Shown: positions 1-12,215, counted from the stretch's first letter. The stretch is 64,000 nt of DNA from Antilocapra americana (GCA_007570785.1 ML664175.1:7908050-7972049); one strand, 5' to 3'. The notes: generated from the letters alone by a model not told the origin. Numbers and translations: made by a program.

Positions 1-14
1 GTTTCAGCTGAAAA

Positions 15-321
15 TTCAGTTCAGTTCAGTTGCTCAGTCATGTCTGATTTTTTTGACCCCATGGACTGCAGCATGCCAGGCTTCTCTGTCCATTACCAAT
101 TCCTGGAGCTTGCTCAAGCTCATGTTCATTGAGTCGGTGATGCCATCCAACCATCCCATCCCCTGTTATCCCCTTCTCCTCCTGCCTTCAGTCCTTCCCA
201 GCATTAGGGTCTTTTCCAATGAGTCAGTTCCTCACATCAGGTAGCCAAAGTACTGGAGCTTCAGTTTCACCATCAGTTCTTCCGATGAATATTCAGGAAT
301 AATTTTCTTCAGGATTGACTT
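15..321 (-). mobile_element. BovB LINE, 3'-end fragment
   Basis: The + strand carries the complement of the BovB 3' end (cagttgctcagtcatgtctg, then the characteristic gagtcggtgatgccatccaa) with the usual short cagtt repeats at the tail. The element is therefore on the - strand and 5'-truncated, about 300 bp. It lies in intron and codes for nothing intact. Confidence 0.9.
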
Positions 322-459
322 GTGAAAACTAAGACATCATAGTTGACCTCTTCTCTGAATCCTATTAGCAAATCTGTAATAAAAGCTCTACATATGAGTG
401 CTTTTTAAAATTTTTCTGAGATTATTACTTCTGTTCTTGTTCAGATACATTATCTTCCC

Positions 460-960
460 TGTTCCCACTTTAACTTTCTTCCTCTGTAGATGCCTCCCAG
501 ACCACTGGAAAAGGTCTTTCTTAGCATGGCTTATGCCCATTTCCTCCTCTCCTTTCTGTACCTGATTTCAGCCCTCATGCTTAACACTTTCCCCTAAACA
601 CATACTGTATGCTCTAGCTACATGCAACTATTTAAAATTTCCCTGAAATCCTTCCATGTTGCTGCTTTAGGACATGTGCATGATGCCGCCCATCCCTTTT
701 CAGGCTTGTTCTTACTTGCCATTCCCAGCAAAGACTCATGCATTCTTAGAAGTCCAATTCAAACATTACTTCTGTCAAGTTTTCCCTGAGATTATTGGGG
801 ATAAGTACTCCTTAGTTATTTTCCCTTTATAGTTCCTACTGTACCATCTATCTTTGTACTATATATTACAGATACTTCACCCACCATGCCCTGAGCTTTT
901 ATTTATCTTTGTATGAATCTCCCTATTTTCCCTCCCATTCACTGACCCTTAATAAAAATG
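460..960 (+). repeat. probable old L2 LINE fragment
   Basis: C/T-rich text with L2-like phrases (ttccctgagattattgggga, gccctgagcttttattta, then cttaataaaaatg at the end) resembles the 3' half of an L2 element in + orientation. Divergence is high, so both family and edges are uncertain. Confidence 0.45.
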
Positions 961-1119
961 TTATCGATCAGTGAATCCAGTTAGGAATATAAGCCTATGG
1001 CTATAAACAGACAAAAGCAAAGATATAGGTTCCAAACTTTAATTTCCAGTCACAATTCAGCACAATCACACAACCTGATATAATCTCTCATATAAAGGAG
1101 AAATATTTTCTAAGTATAT

Positions 1120-1757
1120 TGTTCAGTTGCTCAGTCATGTCTGACTCATTGCAATCCCCTGGACTGCAGCATGCCAGGCCTCCCTGTCCTTCACCCTCTC
1201 CTGGAGCTTACTCAAACTCATGTCCATTGAGTCGGTTATACCATCTAACCATCTTGTCCTCTGTTGTCCCCTTCTCTTCCTGCCTACAATCTTTCTCAGC
1301 GCCAGATGCTTTTCCAATGAGTTGGCTTTCACATCAGGTGGCTAGAATATTGAAGCTTCAAGCTTCAACATCAGTCCTTCCAATGAATATTCAGGATTGA
1401 TTTCCTTTAGGATTAACTGGTTTGATCTCCTTGCAGTCCAAGGGACTCTCAAGAGTCTTCTCCATCACCAAAGTTCAAGCATCAATTCTTCAGTGCTCAG
1501 CATTCTTTATGGTCCAGCTCTTAAATCCATACTGGACTACTTGAAACACCATAGCTTTGACTATATGGATCTTAGTTAACAAAGTAATGTCTCTGCTTTT
1601 TAATATGCTGTCTAGGTTTTTCATAGCTTTTCTTCCAAGGACAAAGCTTTTCTTCTAAGGACCTTTAAATTTCATAGCTGCAGTCACCATCTGCAGTGAT
1701 TTTGGAGCCCAAGAAAATATAGTCTTTGACTGTTTTCATTTTTTCCCATTTGAGTGT
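1120..1757 (-). mobile_element. BovB LINE, 3' fragment of about 640 bp
   Basis: The segment starts with the inverted BovB terminus (gttcagttgctcagtcatgt) and runs through the antisense of the RT-domain C-terminal part. It stops at ttttcccatttgagtgtg, where the consensus would continue into the RT core. It is 5'-truncated, has several indels, and includes a local duplication near 1620-1660 (two copies of a cttttctt..aaggac unit). Confidence 0.9.
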
Positions 1758-1856
1758 GTAGTCCCAATAATTATTTCCCCCACGGTTATGGAAAGGTTTA
1801 GTACTCACACATGTGGAAAAAAAAATCCTAAATCCCTTTCATTTACCCCCACAAAT

Positions 1857-1910
1857 TGTGTGTGTATGTGTGTGTGTGTGTGTGTCTGTCTGTGTGTGTC
1901 TGTGTGTTGC
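1857..1910. repeat. (TG)n microsatellite with TCTG interruptions
   Basis: A run of alternating TG with interspersed ctgtctg units lies directly downstream of a BovB fragment. It is likely length-variable between individuals. Confidence 0.9.
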
Positions 1911-2363
1911 TCATGCATTTGTGTGTTGTAAGAGAAGTTAGTATTACAATGAAGTACAGCTTTGCTTCCCTGACAAATTATGAAATACCTCTTCAATCAC
2001 ACTGTTTATCAGTCCCCACGTGGTTTTCTACAACAGCCCACTAATTTGTTTTGACATATCTTCACACAGAATTTCAAGTCTAGATTACTAGACAACAAAT
2101 GAAAACAAAAACAAATAGTTACCAATTCTCAGTGTTCATTATTGCAAAAAGATCAGTTCTATTCATTCAAATTATGGTTTACATGAGTCAAACCATGAAC
2201 TGAAATATTTCTGGATGGATTTATCAACTTAGATGTGGCAGTTTATTTGGGAGAGTCATATTACATTATATTATATTACATTACATTTGTCCCACACACA
2301 ACCCCCCAAAAAAGGAAAAAATTGTATTTTCTGGTGCTTTTTAAGTTTTCCTGATACCCTAGG

Positions 2364-2565
2364 CCAGTAGTTGTCAACGTGTGGGTTAAAGACCAGCAAA
2401 CATCAGTGTCACCTGGGAAAAATGTTAGAAATGCAAATTCTTGGATCCACCCCACACCTGTTGTTTCAGATTGAAGCCCAGCAATCTGTTTTTTGTTGTT
2501 GTTTTTTTTTTTAATAAGATCTCCAAGTTATTCTGATGCATACTGAAGTTTAAGAACTTCTAATC
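2364..2565. mobile_element. MER5A-like hAT-Charlie non-autonomous DNA transposon
   Basis: About 200 bp follows the MER5A pattern: agtagttgtcaacgtgtgg at one end, cacctgggaaaaatgttag and aatgcaaattc inside, then agcccagcaatctg and ttctgatgca near the other end. A T-rich insertion sits in the middle. It is an old, immobile relic. Confidence 0.75.
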
Positions 2566-2619
2566 CAGGAAATGTATAATCACCATAGCACCTTCTTCCA
2601 TTAATGACCTGAAAACACA

Positions 2620-3350
2620 ATGATATTTTTAATTATAGTTGATTTACAGTGTTGTATTAGTTTCAGGTATATAGCAAAGTGATTCAGTTACTTTGAATAT
2701 ATATATGTGTGTGTCTTCAGATTCTTTTTCATTATAAGTTATTACTAGTTATTGAATATAGCTCTTGTGCTACACAATATAGGTCCTTTTATTTATCTAT
2801 TTTATATATAGCAGTGTGTATCTGCTAATCCCAACCTATTTGGTTTTCCCTTTGGTAACCATAGGTTTGCTTTCTATGTCTGTGACTCTATTTCTATCAA
2901 GTAAATATGTTTATTTGTAGCTTTTTTTTTATTCCGCATGTAAGTGATTTTGTATGATATTTGACTTATCTCACTTAGTATGATAATTTCTTAGATATGA
3001 TATTATCTATATCCATTTGTCTGTTGATGGACATTTAGGTTGCTTCCATGTCTTAGCTATTGAATTATATAATGCTGCTATGAACACTGGGGTGTGTGTG
3101 TTTTTTCAAATTAAAGTTTTTGTCTTTTCTGGTTGTATGCCAGGAGTGGGATTGATGGATTATATGGCAACTCTATTTTTGGATTTTTTTGAAGGAACCT
3201 CAATACTGTTTTCCATAGTGGTTGTGCCAATTGATATCCCCCCAAAAGTGTAGAATGATTCCCTGTTCTCCACTTCTCTCCAGTATTTGCTACTTGTAGA
3301 CTTTTTCATGATGGTCATTCTGACTGGTGAATGTACAGTGATTTTTGAAG
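2620..3350 (-). mobile_element. L1 LINE 3' end (3' UTR plus ORF2 C-terminus)
   Basis: This is the antisense of the artiodactyl L1 3' end: tagttgatttacagtgttgt, the ggtttgctttctatgtctgt region, then the complement of the ORF2 tail (ctgttgatggacatttaggt; cattcaacactgg-type wording at 3080). It is 5'-truncated and broken by frameshifts. Confidence 0.85.
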
Positions 3351-3359
3351 ATATTTAAG

Positions 3360-5400
3360 TAACTCAGAAGAATGTGCCTTATAATGAAAAGATAAACTGG
3401 AGAACTAGTATGGTTGCATCAACTATGTAACAACAAATTAGGAAAGAAAAACAAGTTCAAGGAGCAGGCTGATTTGTGAATATCATTTTTGCTTTTTACA
3501 TTTATAAGTAAAGAGAAAGAAAAGACTTAAAATAATAAATTTTAAAAGAAGAGAATTTAATAGTAATTTTCAAGAAAATGAAGGGACAAAGGGAATGGAC
3601 TGGGCCAAATTCATTAGCTTGAAACTCAGTGGGGAATAACATGACAAGAAAGACATTGATGACTCCGCAGTGTAGGCACATGGTTTGTAGGTTAACCTAA
3701 AAAAAGTCCATGGAGCATTCAGTAACATAGAGGAAGGTGAACCTCCATTACAAAAGAATGCAAAAAGTCACTTAATATGTTTAATGTCCTAATAAAAGAA
3801 AATCAGAAACAGGTACGCCATTTATGTCAAGTCATTTTTCACTTTTTTGCCTTAGAGTCAGATTTCAATAGGAGCAAATAAATTTCCTATTGTGTTTACA
3901 TCTTTCTTTAAATAGAGAAAAACTCAATGCATTTTGACACATTTAATGTTTTTTTGTATCATAATCCTGCAAAAGCCAAATGTTATAGAAAGTGGATAAC
4001 TATTATTAGCTTCACCATTTATTTACATTTTATTGTTCTTATCAGGGTGATTTTAACTGGGGATTTTGGTAAAGCTTTGCATAGCAATATTTTCCACATT
4101 TAACTATCCAGCATTCTTCATATATATTTTACAGAATATTTTAAATTAAGTAGAATGACCTTACCAGTGACAGTCTCAATTATGTGAAATTCTGAGCTCT
4201 CTGAGGAAAGGGACCATGTTGACAGTATTCAGTCCTCAACACATATCTGGCTCATTAGTCATTCAATGAAAATCCAAAGTGCATGAAAACAGTGTGCATA
4301 TGAATATGTGTGTAGGTTAACTACATAATTCAAAGCGATTTTCACTATGTTAGTGCCAGGGACTGCACATTGGTAAAACTTTCTGTATGTTTCCAGTGCA
4401 TTCTGTATCAAAGTGCATTATTCATTACTTGAATTATCCATATTGATATTTGGACAATAGTATGGTAAAGCTTCAGTTCATCAAGATCTCTTTCATCATG
4501 TAAGCCTTTGAGATTCAACCCTTAGCCAAAGGCTTTCCAACATATGACAATCTATTTCACACTAGCAAGCACAGTACACAAAGCATATGGTAAAACTCTA
4601 CTTCTATGACATAGAGTCAGACTTTATCCATCAAACAGATTTCACAGGCTAGTTAATACAAATCAGCTGTCAAGCTATTCTCTAAGGTCTAAAACCTTTA
4701 GCTGCCATCCCCCATGGAATTTAATGGGTAAATAGAAATCACTGAGAATAAATGTTTTAAAAACACAGGGCAAGATCCAGGTAGACAGATGTATTTCAGC
4801 TCCACCTTCCTCCACTTATCTTATTCTTTCCTCTTACTCCCCACCTGTCTTGACCCCATCTTTATTACACTCTCCAACATCTGGTACACTCAGAACTTTC
4901 CAGCAGATTGAATATTCTAAGGTGTTTGGGACATCTTGCTTATCCCTTCCAAAAGACCTGAAATCAGAATAAGGAAGTAAAAGAATTAAAATTTAAAACT
5001 AGGAGGGGTAGGGATGGAAAAATAATTGATTACTCTGGTGAGCTGGAAGTGGGTACAAGCAACAGGAAATAAAATGGAAACTAGACGTGAAGCTTACTGG
5101 ACTCTGCTTTTCACCTTCCAAAAATGTCCTCTCTCAGATACTTAGGGGTTTCTTGCCTCCTTTCCTCTTTACTTCGAAGGAAAGCATCAATTTTCATTCA
5201 AATGACCTAAACTGGGGCACCCTGAGCCCTGCTTACACTTAGAATAAATGTAATTTGCAGTTTCTTCCTCTCTGGAAGTTCCCCCACACCCTGATCATTA
5301 GGCTGAAACTACTTGTTTTGTATTTCTGGAGTAGACAGAGAGGTAAGCTATGTGGGTAATTAATCTAAGACATGTTTAAACTATTTGGCTTCTAAATAAC
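3360..5400. other. intron sequence with no recognised element
   Basis: AT-rich sequence with short chance reading frames only. I see no clear SINE, LINE or LTR signature. The stretch near 4800-5300 is less AT-rich but matches nothing I recognise. Confidence 0.5.
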
Positions 5401-5401
5401 A

Positions 5402-5445
5402 GAAAAGGAAAAATAGGTATTCAGGAAAAGGAAAAATAGGTGTTT
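5402..5445. repeat. short tandem duplication, unit about 22 bp
   Basis: The unit gaaaaggaaaaataggt occurs twice in a row, joined by attca, a local head-to-tail duplication. Confidence 0.85.
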
Positions 5446-5572
5446 ATAATGCCATTATTAATCTCAGGATGTAATCATCTACTAACTAGTCTTATAACTG
5501 ATTTCAGTAAACATTATTTAAAATATGCTAATCTGAGTACTGTATTGTGTTCATTAGATAGTTCTTGTTCAT

Positions 5573-8500
5573 TTCAGTTCAGTTCAGACACGCAGTCATG
5601 TCTGACTCTTTGCAAGCCATGGACTGCAACATACCAGTCTTCCCTCTCCATCACCAATTCCTGGAGCTTACTCAGACTCAAGTCCATCAAGTCGGTGATG
5701 CCATCCAACCATCTCATCCTCTGTCATCCCCTTCTCTTCCCACCTTCAATTTTTCCAGTCATCAGGGTCTTTTAAATGAGTCAGTTTTTGAATCAGGTGG
5801 CCACAGTATCAGAGTTTCAGCTTCAGCATCAGTCCTTCCAATGAATATTCAGGACTGCTTTCCTTTAGGATGGACTGCTTGGATCTGCTTGCAGTCCAAG
5901 TGACTCTCAAGAGTGTTCTCTAACACCACAGCTCAGAACCATCAATTCTTCAGCACTCAGCTTTCTTTATAATCCAACTTTCACATCCATACATGACTAC
6001 TGAAAAAACCATAGATTTGACTAGACAGAGGCTTGTTGGCAAAGAATTATGCTTTTTAAAATGCTGTCTAGTTTGGTAATAGCTTTTCTTCAAGGAGCAA
6101 GTATCTTTTAATTTTATGGTTGCAGTCACCATCTGCAGTGATTTTGGAGCCCCTCAAAATAAAGTCTATCACTGTTTCCATTGTTTCCCCATTTATTGCC
6201 AAGGAATAATGGGACAGGATGCCATGATCTTCATTTTCTGAATGTTAAGTTTTAAGTCAACTTTTTCACTCTCCTCTTTCACTTTCATCAAGAGGCTCTT
6301 TGGTTCCTCTTCAATTTCTGCCATAAGGGTGGTGTCATCTGCATATCTGAGGTTATTGATATTTCTCCCAGCAATCTTGATTCCAGCTTGTGCTTCATCC
6401 AGCGCAGCATTTCTCATGATGTACTCTGCATATAAGTTAAATAAGCAGGGTGACAATATACAGCATTGATGTACTCCTTTCCCAATTTGGAACCAATTTG
6501 TTGTTCCATGTCCAATTCTAACTATTGCTTCTTGACCTGCATACAGATTTCTCAGGAGGCAGGTCAGGTGGTCTGGTATTCCCATCTCTTTCAGAATTTT
6601 CCAGTTTATTGTGATCCATGCAGTCAAAGGCTTTGGCATAGTCAATAAAGCAGAATAGATGTTTTTCTGGAATTCTCTTGTTTTTTGTTGATCCAATGGA
6701 TGTTGGCAGTTTGATCTCTGGTTCCTCTGCCTTTTCTAAATCCAGCTTGACCATCTGGAAGTTCACAGTTTATGTACTGTTGAAGCCTGGCTTGGAGAAT
6801 TTTGAGCATTACTTTGCTAGTGTATCAGATGAGTGCAATTGTGTGGTAGTTTGAGCATTCTTTGGCATTGCCTTTCTTTGGGATTGGAATGAAAACTGAC
6901 CTTTTCCAGTCCTCTGACCACTGCTGAGTTTTCTAGATTTGTTGGCATATTGAGTGTAGCACTTTCACAGTGTCATCTTTTAGTATTTGAAATAGCTCAA
7001 CTGGGATTCCGTCACCTCCACTAATAGGGGGAGGTTTGTTCGTAGTGATGTTTTGTTCATATTGATGCTTCCTAAGACCCACTTGACTTCATGTTCCAGG
7101 ATGTCTGGCTCTAGGTGAGTGATCACACCATCATGGTTGTCTGGGTCATGAAGATCTTTCTTTTATAGTTCTTCTGTGTATTCTTGCCACCTCTTCTTAA
7201 TATCTTCTGCTTCTGTTAGGTCCCTACCATTTTTGTCCTTAATTATGCCTATCTTTGCATGAAATGTTCCCTTGGTATCTCTAATTTTTTTTGAAGAGAT
7301 CTCTACTCTTTCCCACTCTATTCTTTTCCTCTATTTCTTTGCACTGATCACTGAGGAAGGCTTTCTTATCTCTCCTTGCTATTCTTTAGAACTCTGCATA
7401 CAAATGGGTATATTTTTCCTTTTCTCCTTTGCCTTTTGTGTCTTTTCTTTTGTCAGCTATTTGTAAGACCTCCTCAGACAACTGTTTTGCCTTTGTGCAG
7501 TTCTATTTTTGGGGTATGGTCTTGGTCCCTGTATCCTGTACAATGTCTTGAACATCCATCCATAGTTCTTCAGGCATTCTGTCTATCAGATCTAGCCCCT
7601 TGAATCTATTTGTCACTTCCACCCTATAATCACAAGGATTTGATTTAGATCATACCTGAATGGTCTGGTGATTTTCCCTGCTTTCTTCAAGTTAAGTCTG
7701 AATTTGGCAATAAGGAGTTCATGATCTGAGCCACAGTCAGCTCCAGGTCTTGTTTTGCTGACTGTATAGACTTTCTCCATCTTTGGCTGAAGAGAATGTA
7801 ATCAGTCTGATTACTGTATTGACCATCTGGTGATGTCCCTGTGTAGAGTCTTCTCTTGTGTTGTTGGAAGAGGATGTTTGCTATGACCAGTGTGTTCTCT
7901 TGGCAAAACTCCGTTGACCCTGACCCTGCTTTGCTTTTTACTCCAAGGCTCAATTTGTCTGTTACTCCAGGTATCTCTTGACTTCCTACTTTTGCATTCT
8001 AGTCCCATATAATGATAAGGTCATCTTTTTTGGGTGTTAGTTCTTGTAGTCTTGTAGTCTTCAAAGAGCCATTCAGCTTCAGCTTCTCCAGCATTACTGG
8101 TTGGGGCATAGACTTGGATTTCTGTGATACTGAATGCTTTGCCTTGGTGACATACAGAGATCATTCTGTCATTTTTGAGATTTCATCCAAGTACTGCATT
8201 TCAGACTCTCTTGTTGACTATGATGGCTACTCCATTTCTGCTAAGGGATTCTTGCCCACAATAGTGGATATTATGGTCATCTGAGTTAAATTCACCCATT
8301 CTAGTCCATTTTATTTCATTTAGTCCTAAAATATCGATGTTTACTCTTGCCATCTCCTGTTTGACCACTTCCAATTTGCTTTGACTCATGAACCTAGCAT
8401 TCCAGGTTCCTATGCAATTTCTCTTTACAGCATCAGACTCTACTTCCATCACCCGTCACATCCACAATTGGGTGTGGTTTTTGCTTTGGCTCCATCACTT

Positions 8501-9370
8501 CATTCTTTCTGGATTTATTTTTCCACTGATCTCTCATAGCATAGTGGGCACCTACTAACATGGGGAATTCATCTTTCAGTGTACTATCTTTTTGCCTTTT
8601 CATACTGTTCATGGGGTTCTCAAGGCAAGATTACTGAAGTGGTTTGCCATTCCCTTCTCCAGTGGACCACATTTTTTAGAACTCTCCATCATGACCTGTC
8701 CGTCTTGGGTGGCCCTATGTGGCATGTCTCGTAGTTTCATTGAGTTAGGAAGGCTGTTTTCCATGTGATCCCGTTGGTTAGTTTTCTGTGATTATGGTTT
8801 GCATTCTTTCTGCCCTCTGATGGAGAAGGATGAGGCTTATGGAAGCTCCCTGATGGGAGAGACTGACTGATTGGGAGACTGGGTCTTGTTCTGATGGGTG
8901 GGGCTATGCTCAGCAAATCTTTAATCCAATTTTCTGTTGTCAGGCGGGGCTGTGTTCCCTTCTTGCTGTTTTACTTGAGGCCAAACTATGGTGGAGGTAA
9001 TGGTAATGGTGAGAAGGCCCCATGCACTCACTGCTGTACTCAGTGCCTTCAACCCTGCATCAGGCCACCGCCAACCCACGCCTCTGCCGGACACTCCTGG
9101 ACACTCACGAGCAAATCTGGGTCAGTCTCTTGTGGGGCCACTGCTCCTTTCTCCTGGTTCCTGGTGTGCACAAGGTTTTGTTTGTGCCCTCCAAGAGTCT
9201 ATTTTCCCAGTCCTGTGTAAGATCTGGCAGCTCTATGGTAGGATTAATGGTGACCTCCTCCAAGAGGGCTTATGCCATACCCAGGTCTACTTCACCCAGA
9301 GTCCCTGCCCCTGCAGCCATCACTCAGAAATGTCCAAGTCTTTGAAACTCCCTCGAGTTGCAACTCTTTG
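5573..9370 (-). mobile_element. near full-length BovB LINE (about 3.8 kb), inactivated
   Basis: The + strand starts with the inverted BovB 3' terminus and continues through antisense RT, linker and APE-type endonuclease segments to about 8450. It then runs into the BovB 5' untranslated region (antisense: gggttctcaaggcaagatta, ggtttgccattcccttctcc). The last part, about 8840-9350, is GC-richer (gccactgctcctttctcctg). BovB is an RTE-clade LINE known for horizontal transfer between reptiles and ruminants. This copy is the most complete in the window but carries many frameshifts. Its 5' limit is uncertain because another BovB fragment starts immediately beyond it. Confidence 0.88.
5950..8452 (-). 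pseudogene. BovB ORF remnant: endonuclease, linker, reverse transcriptase
   Basis: Read on the - strand, open fragments in different frames give the endonuclease N-terminus (about 8201-8452, ..GEFNSDDHNIHYCGQES..), more endonuclease (7687-8008), then the RT (6193-6766). The RT catalytic motif YADD lies at 6334-6345, preceded by NINNLR. The conserved KGVRQGC-type box is damaged here (GKGVHQCC), and at least five frame changes or stops separate the pieces. No functional protein can be made. Confidence 0.88.
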
Positions 9371-9384
9371 TTTGCAACTCTTTG
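9358..9384. repeat. 13-bp direct repeat at the junction of two BovB copies
   Basis: ttgcaactctttg occurs at 9358-9370 and again at 9372-9384, exactly between the 5' end of the large BovB and the 3' part of the next BovB. It may be a recombination or target-site scar, or slippage in the BovB 3' region, which itself contains gactctttgcaa. Confidence 0.6.
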
Positions 9385-10115
9385 CAAACTTCACTGTCTC
9401 CTGGAGTTTGCTCAAACTCATGTCCCTTGAGTCAGTGATGACATCCAAGCATATCATCCTCTGTCACCCCCCTCTTCTCTTGCCTTCAGTCCTTCCCAGA
9501 ATCAGAGTATTTTCCAATGAATCAACTCTTTGTATCAGGCAGCCAGAGTATTAGAGGTTCAGCTTTAGCATCAGTCCTTCCAGTGACTATTCAGGGTTGA
9601 TTTCCTGTAGAATTGCCTGGTTTGATCTCCTTGCTGTCCAAGGGACTCTCAGGAGTCTTCTCTAGGACTAGAGTTTAAAAGCATCAATTCTTCAGTGCTC
9701 AGCCTTGTTTATGATCCAACTCTCACATCCATACTTGACTCCTGGAAAAATTACTGCTTTGACCATATGGACCTTTGTCAGCAAAGTGATGTCTCTGCTC
9801 TTTAATACACTGTTTCTAGGTTTGTAATAGCTTTTCTTCCTAGGAGCAAGTGTCTTTTAATTTCATGGCTGCAGTCACAGTCTGCAGTGATTTGGAGCCC
9901 AAGAAAGTTAAAGTCTGTCACTGCTTCCGTTTTTTTCCCCATCTGTTTGCCATGAAATGATGGGATCAGATGCCATGATCTTAGTTTTTGAAAGCTGAGT
10001 TTTAAGTCAGCTTTTTCACTCTCCTCTTTCACCTTCATCAAGAGGCTCTTTAGTTCCTTTTTACTTTCTGCCATTAGGGTGGTGTCATCTGCATGTCTGA
10101 AGTTACTGATAGAAC
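9378..10115 (-). mobile_element. BovB LINE, 3' fragment lacking the terminal ~60 bp
   Basis: Antisense BovB 3' sequence starts inside the element (cactgtctcctggagtttgc) and runs to the region encoding the YADD neighbourhood (ggtggtgtcatctgcatgtc near 10078-10097). It then leaves homology at about 10115. The same orientation as the preceding BovB suggests a head-to-tail pair. Confidence 0.85.
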
Positions 10116-11030
10116 TGAGTTTATCAAAGTAGAATATAATTAACTGGTTAGCTACTTTGTTTCCCCAAATCTCCAACTCAAAAAGTGATCACACAGCAAA
10201 GAATGTCTAAGCTAATTTAGGCTATGGATGTGGTCTCACTGGCTGCATTTGCAAATCTGTTTGTCAGACTCACCTCAAATATATTCTCAGGTTAATTTTA
10301 ACAAGTCCTTCTTCCCACAGTGGTGAACTTTAGCAAAATCTCAGGTAAATGGAAATTATTTTTCCAAAAGCCAAGTAACGTGGTTTATTCAAACCTAAAA
10401 TGGAGCATTACCGATTCAGCTATTTCAAATTGATATATGACCAGTATTTACATAGTATTTAAAGGTCTTCATGGTTATTTTCTCTCTGCCAAAACTCATT
10501 TCCAAAACCAGGAAAATCCTACTTGTATCTCATATTATTCTGTTGTTTATTTGATTTTGAAATAAAGAACAATAGTTTACAGCAACAATTCAGGGATTTA
10601 GGTTGGCAACCTGGTTCTCTTCGTTGTTCCTAAAAAGCATTGAGCTTTCTTGCATTTTTCTTTTCAGAGAGTAATTAATATTTCAGTCTTTGTTGGCTTG
10701 ATTCAGGGTCCTACATAGCTGAAGCCTAACTGTTGAACTTGGTACAACTCAAGAGTCTTGTTACTTTTTTTCTCTCTGGATGTGAGGCCTTCAGAAAATG
10801 CAAGTCAGAACAGTAGGTTCTCTTTCTCTCCCTCATAGAGTATGCCTATTTGACCAGCTAATCATTGCCTTCTACCTTAGGTGGGCTTAAAAGATTAGGA
10901 AAGAACAGAACAAGCAGATCACCTACAGTGGCACCAAAAGAGCCAAAGAGAAACTCTCAGCTCAGACATTGAAAAAAAGAGAAGAAAGGGGAAAAAATCT
11001 TTAAGATAGTTAATCCACTGTTTGTGTATT
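10116..11030. other. intron sequence with no recognised element
   Basis: AT-rich unique-looking DNA. No coding signature and no repeat family that I can name. Confidence 0.5.
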
Positions 11031-11098
11031 ATACCAAATTTTTTACTGGTATACCAGTAAAAATTTGGTATACCAAATTTGGTATAAATTATACCAAA
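11031..11098. repeat. cluster of three overlapping palindromes
   Basis: Positions 11031-11071 form a hairpin of 20 base pairs with one bulged T (at 11044) and essentially no loop. Positions 11069-11086 are a perfect 18-bp palindrome (tataccaaatttggtata). Positions 11081-11095 form ggtata-aat-tatacc. All three are built from the same accaaa/tttggt words. It may be a degenerate inverted-repeat element or slippage product. Confidence 0.85.
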
Positions 11099-11174
11099 AC
11101 TTTGTGAATTAAAATGTCAATAAATATGTAGTATCTCTAACAGTTTCTGTGGAATAGGAGGTTTCAGGTTGAGA

Positions 11175-11565
11175 ATACAGTTAAAATGTGGGCCAAGGGC
11201 TGCAGCTGCTGAGGCCTGATGGGCTGAAGGAGTCTCCACCTCCATGGTCACTCACGTGGCCGTGAGAACCATTCTGGGCTGTTGGTGGGAGGGCTCAGTT
11301 CGCTGTGATCCTGTCCACAGTCCGCATGACTGTCCTCTTGAGTGTGACAGCTAGCTCCTCTCAGAGTGAACATCACAAGACCAAGGGTAGAAAAAACTGC
11401 AATGTCTTTTCCGACCTCGCCTGGGAAGTTAGACTTTGTCCCTTTTGCAATATCTTATTGATCACATGGTTTAGCTATATTCGGTGTAGGAGGGGACATA
11501 CAAGGCCATGAACTCCAGGAGGTAAGGGTCACTGGTGCCATTTTGAAGGCTGGCTTACTCACAAA
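11175..11565. mobile_element. probable ancient MaLR/ERVL-type LTR fragment
   Basis: Phrases such as aactgcaatgtcttttccga, cttattgatcacatggttta and gtgtaggaggggacatacaa, followed by ccaggaggtaagggtcactg, follow the order seen in old MLT-like LTR copies. Divergence is high. The match is from memory, so the family is tentative. Confidence 0.4.
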
Positions 11566-11925
11566 GTTAGTATTTGCCTCTGTGATCATTTATTTATAAT
11601 ATTAGAATTTTTTTATATTAGGACAGGCTTTTATTGTATTGATTTTTAAACAAAAGTTAAAATCAATGGGGATAAAACCAACTTCTTCCTTTTACTGCTT
11701 TCCTTTAGCCCCTATCCCTACCACAAGAAAGAAGGTCAACATTAACCACTTCTTGAGGTTTTTTGAAGACAAATTCATTTCCAAGATGCTAGGGCTCTCC
11801 TTAGCTCTCTCTAGCTTCTGAGCTAGGCTCCTTAGGGAAGGGAAATCTGCTTCCTTGAGATGAAATTAACCCCACACTTTCAGGAAAGGCACTCATCTAT
11901 CTCTTGGTCTCTTTTCACTACAGAA

Positions 11926-11990
11926 CAGTGATTTTCATCCCTGGCTGTAATTAGAATTACCTGGACTAGATCCTAGAATTGAAAAAAAAA
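11926..11990. mobile_element. fragment of a hAT-Charlie (MER5-group) element
   Basis: cagtgattttcatccctggc and attagaattacctggact match the terminal inverted-repeat half of MER5-type elements. The remainder is missing. Confidence 0.45.
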
Positions 11991-12059
11991 AAATACCCCA
12001 AATTTATACTCTTATTTAGCAATGATCTATTTAGCACTTACTAGGACCTTCTTTAAAAA

Positions 12060-12215
12060 ATATGCAAATAGTAACTTATTTGAACTGCATAACAAGCCCA
12101 TAAGGAAAGTACTATTTTATACATTAAGAAATTGAAGCACAATTGAGGTTAATTATTTTGCCCAAAGTCACACAGCAATTGAATAGAGGAGCCAAAACTT
12201 CAGGGAGTTCTAATA
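12060..12215 (-). mobile_element. MIR SINE fragment
   Basis: The order agtactattttata, attgaagcacaattgaggtt, gcccaaagtcacacagca, agaggagccaaaact is the MIR core in antisense orientation. It is an old mammalian-wide SINE, diverged. Confidence 0.8.

Noticed and set aside
1857..1910. Cys/Val-rich peptide from the TG repeat
   Set aside because: Artefact of translating a dinucleotide repeat.
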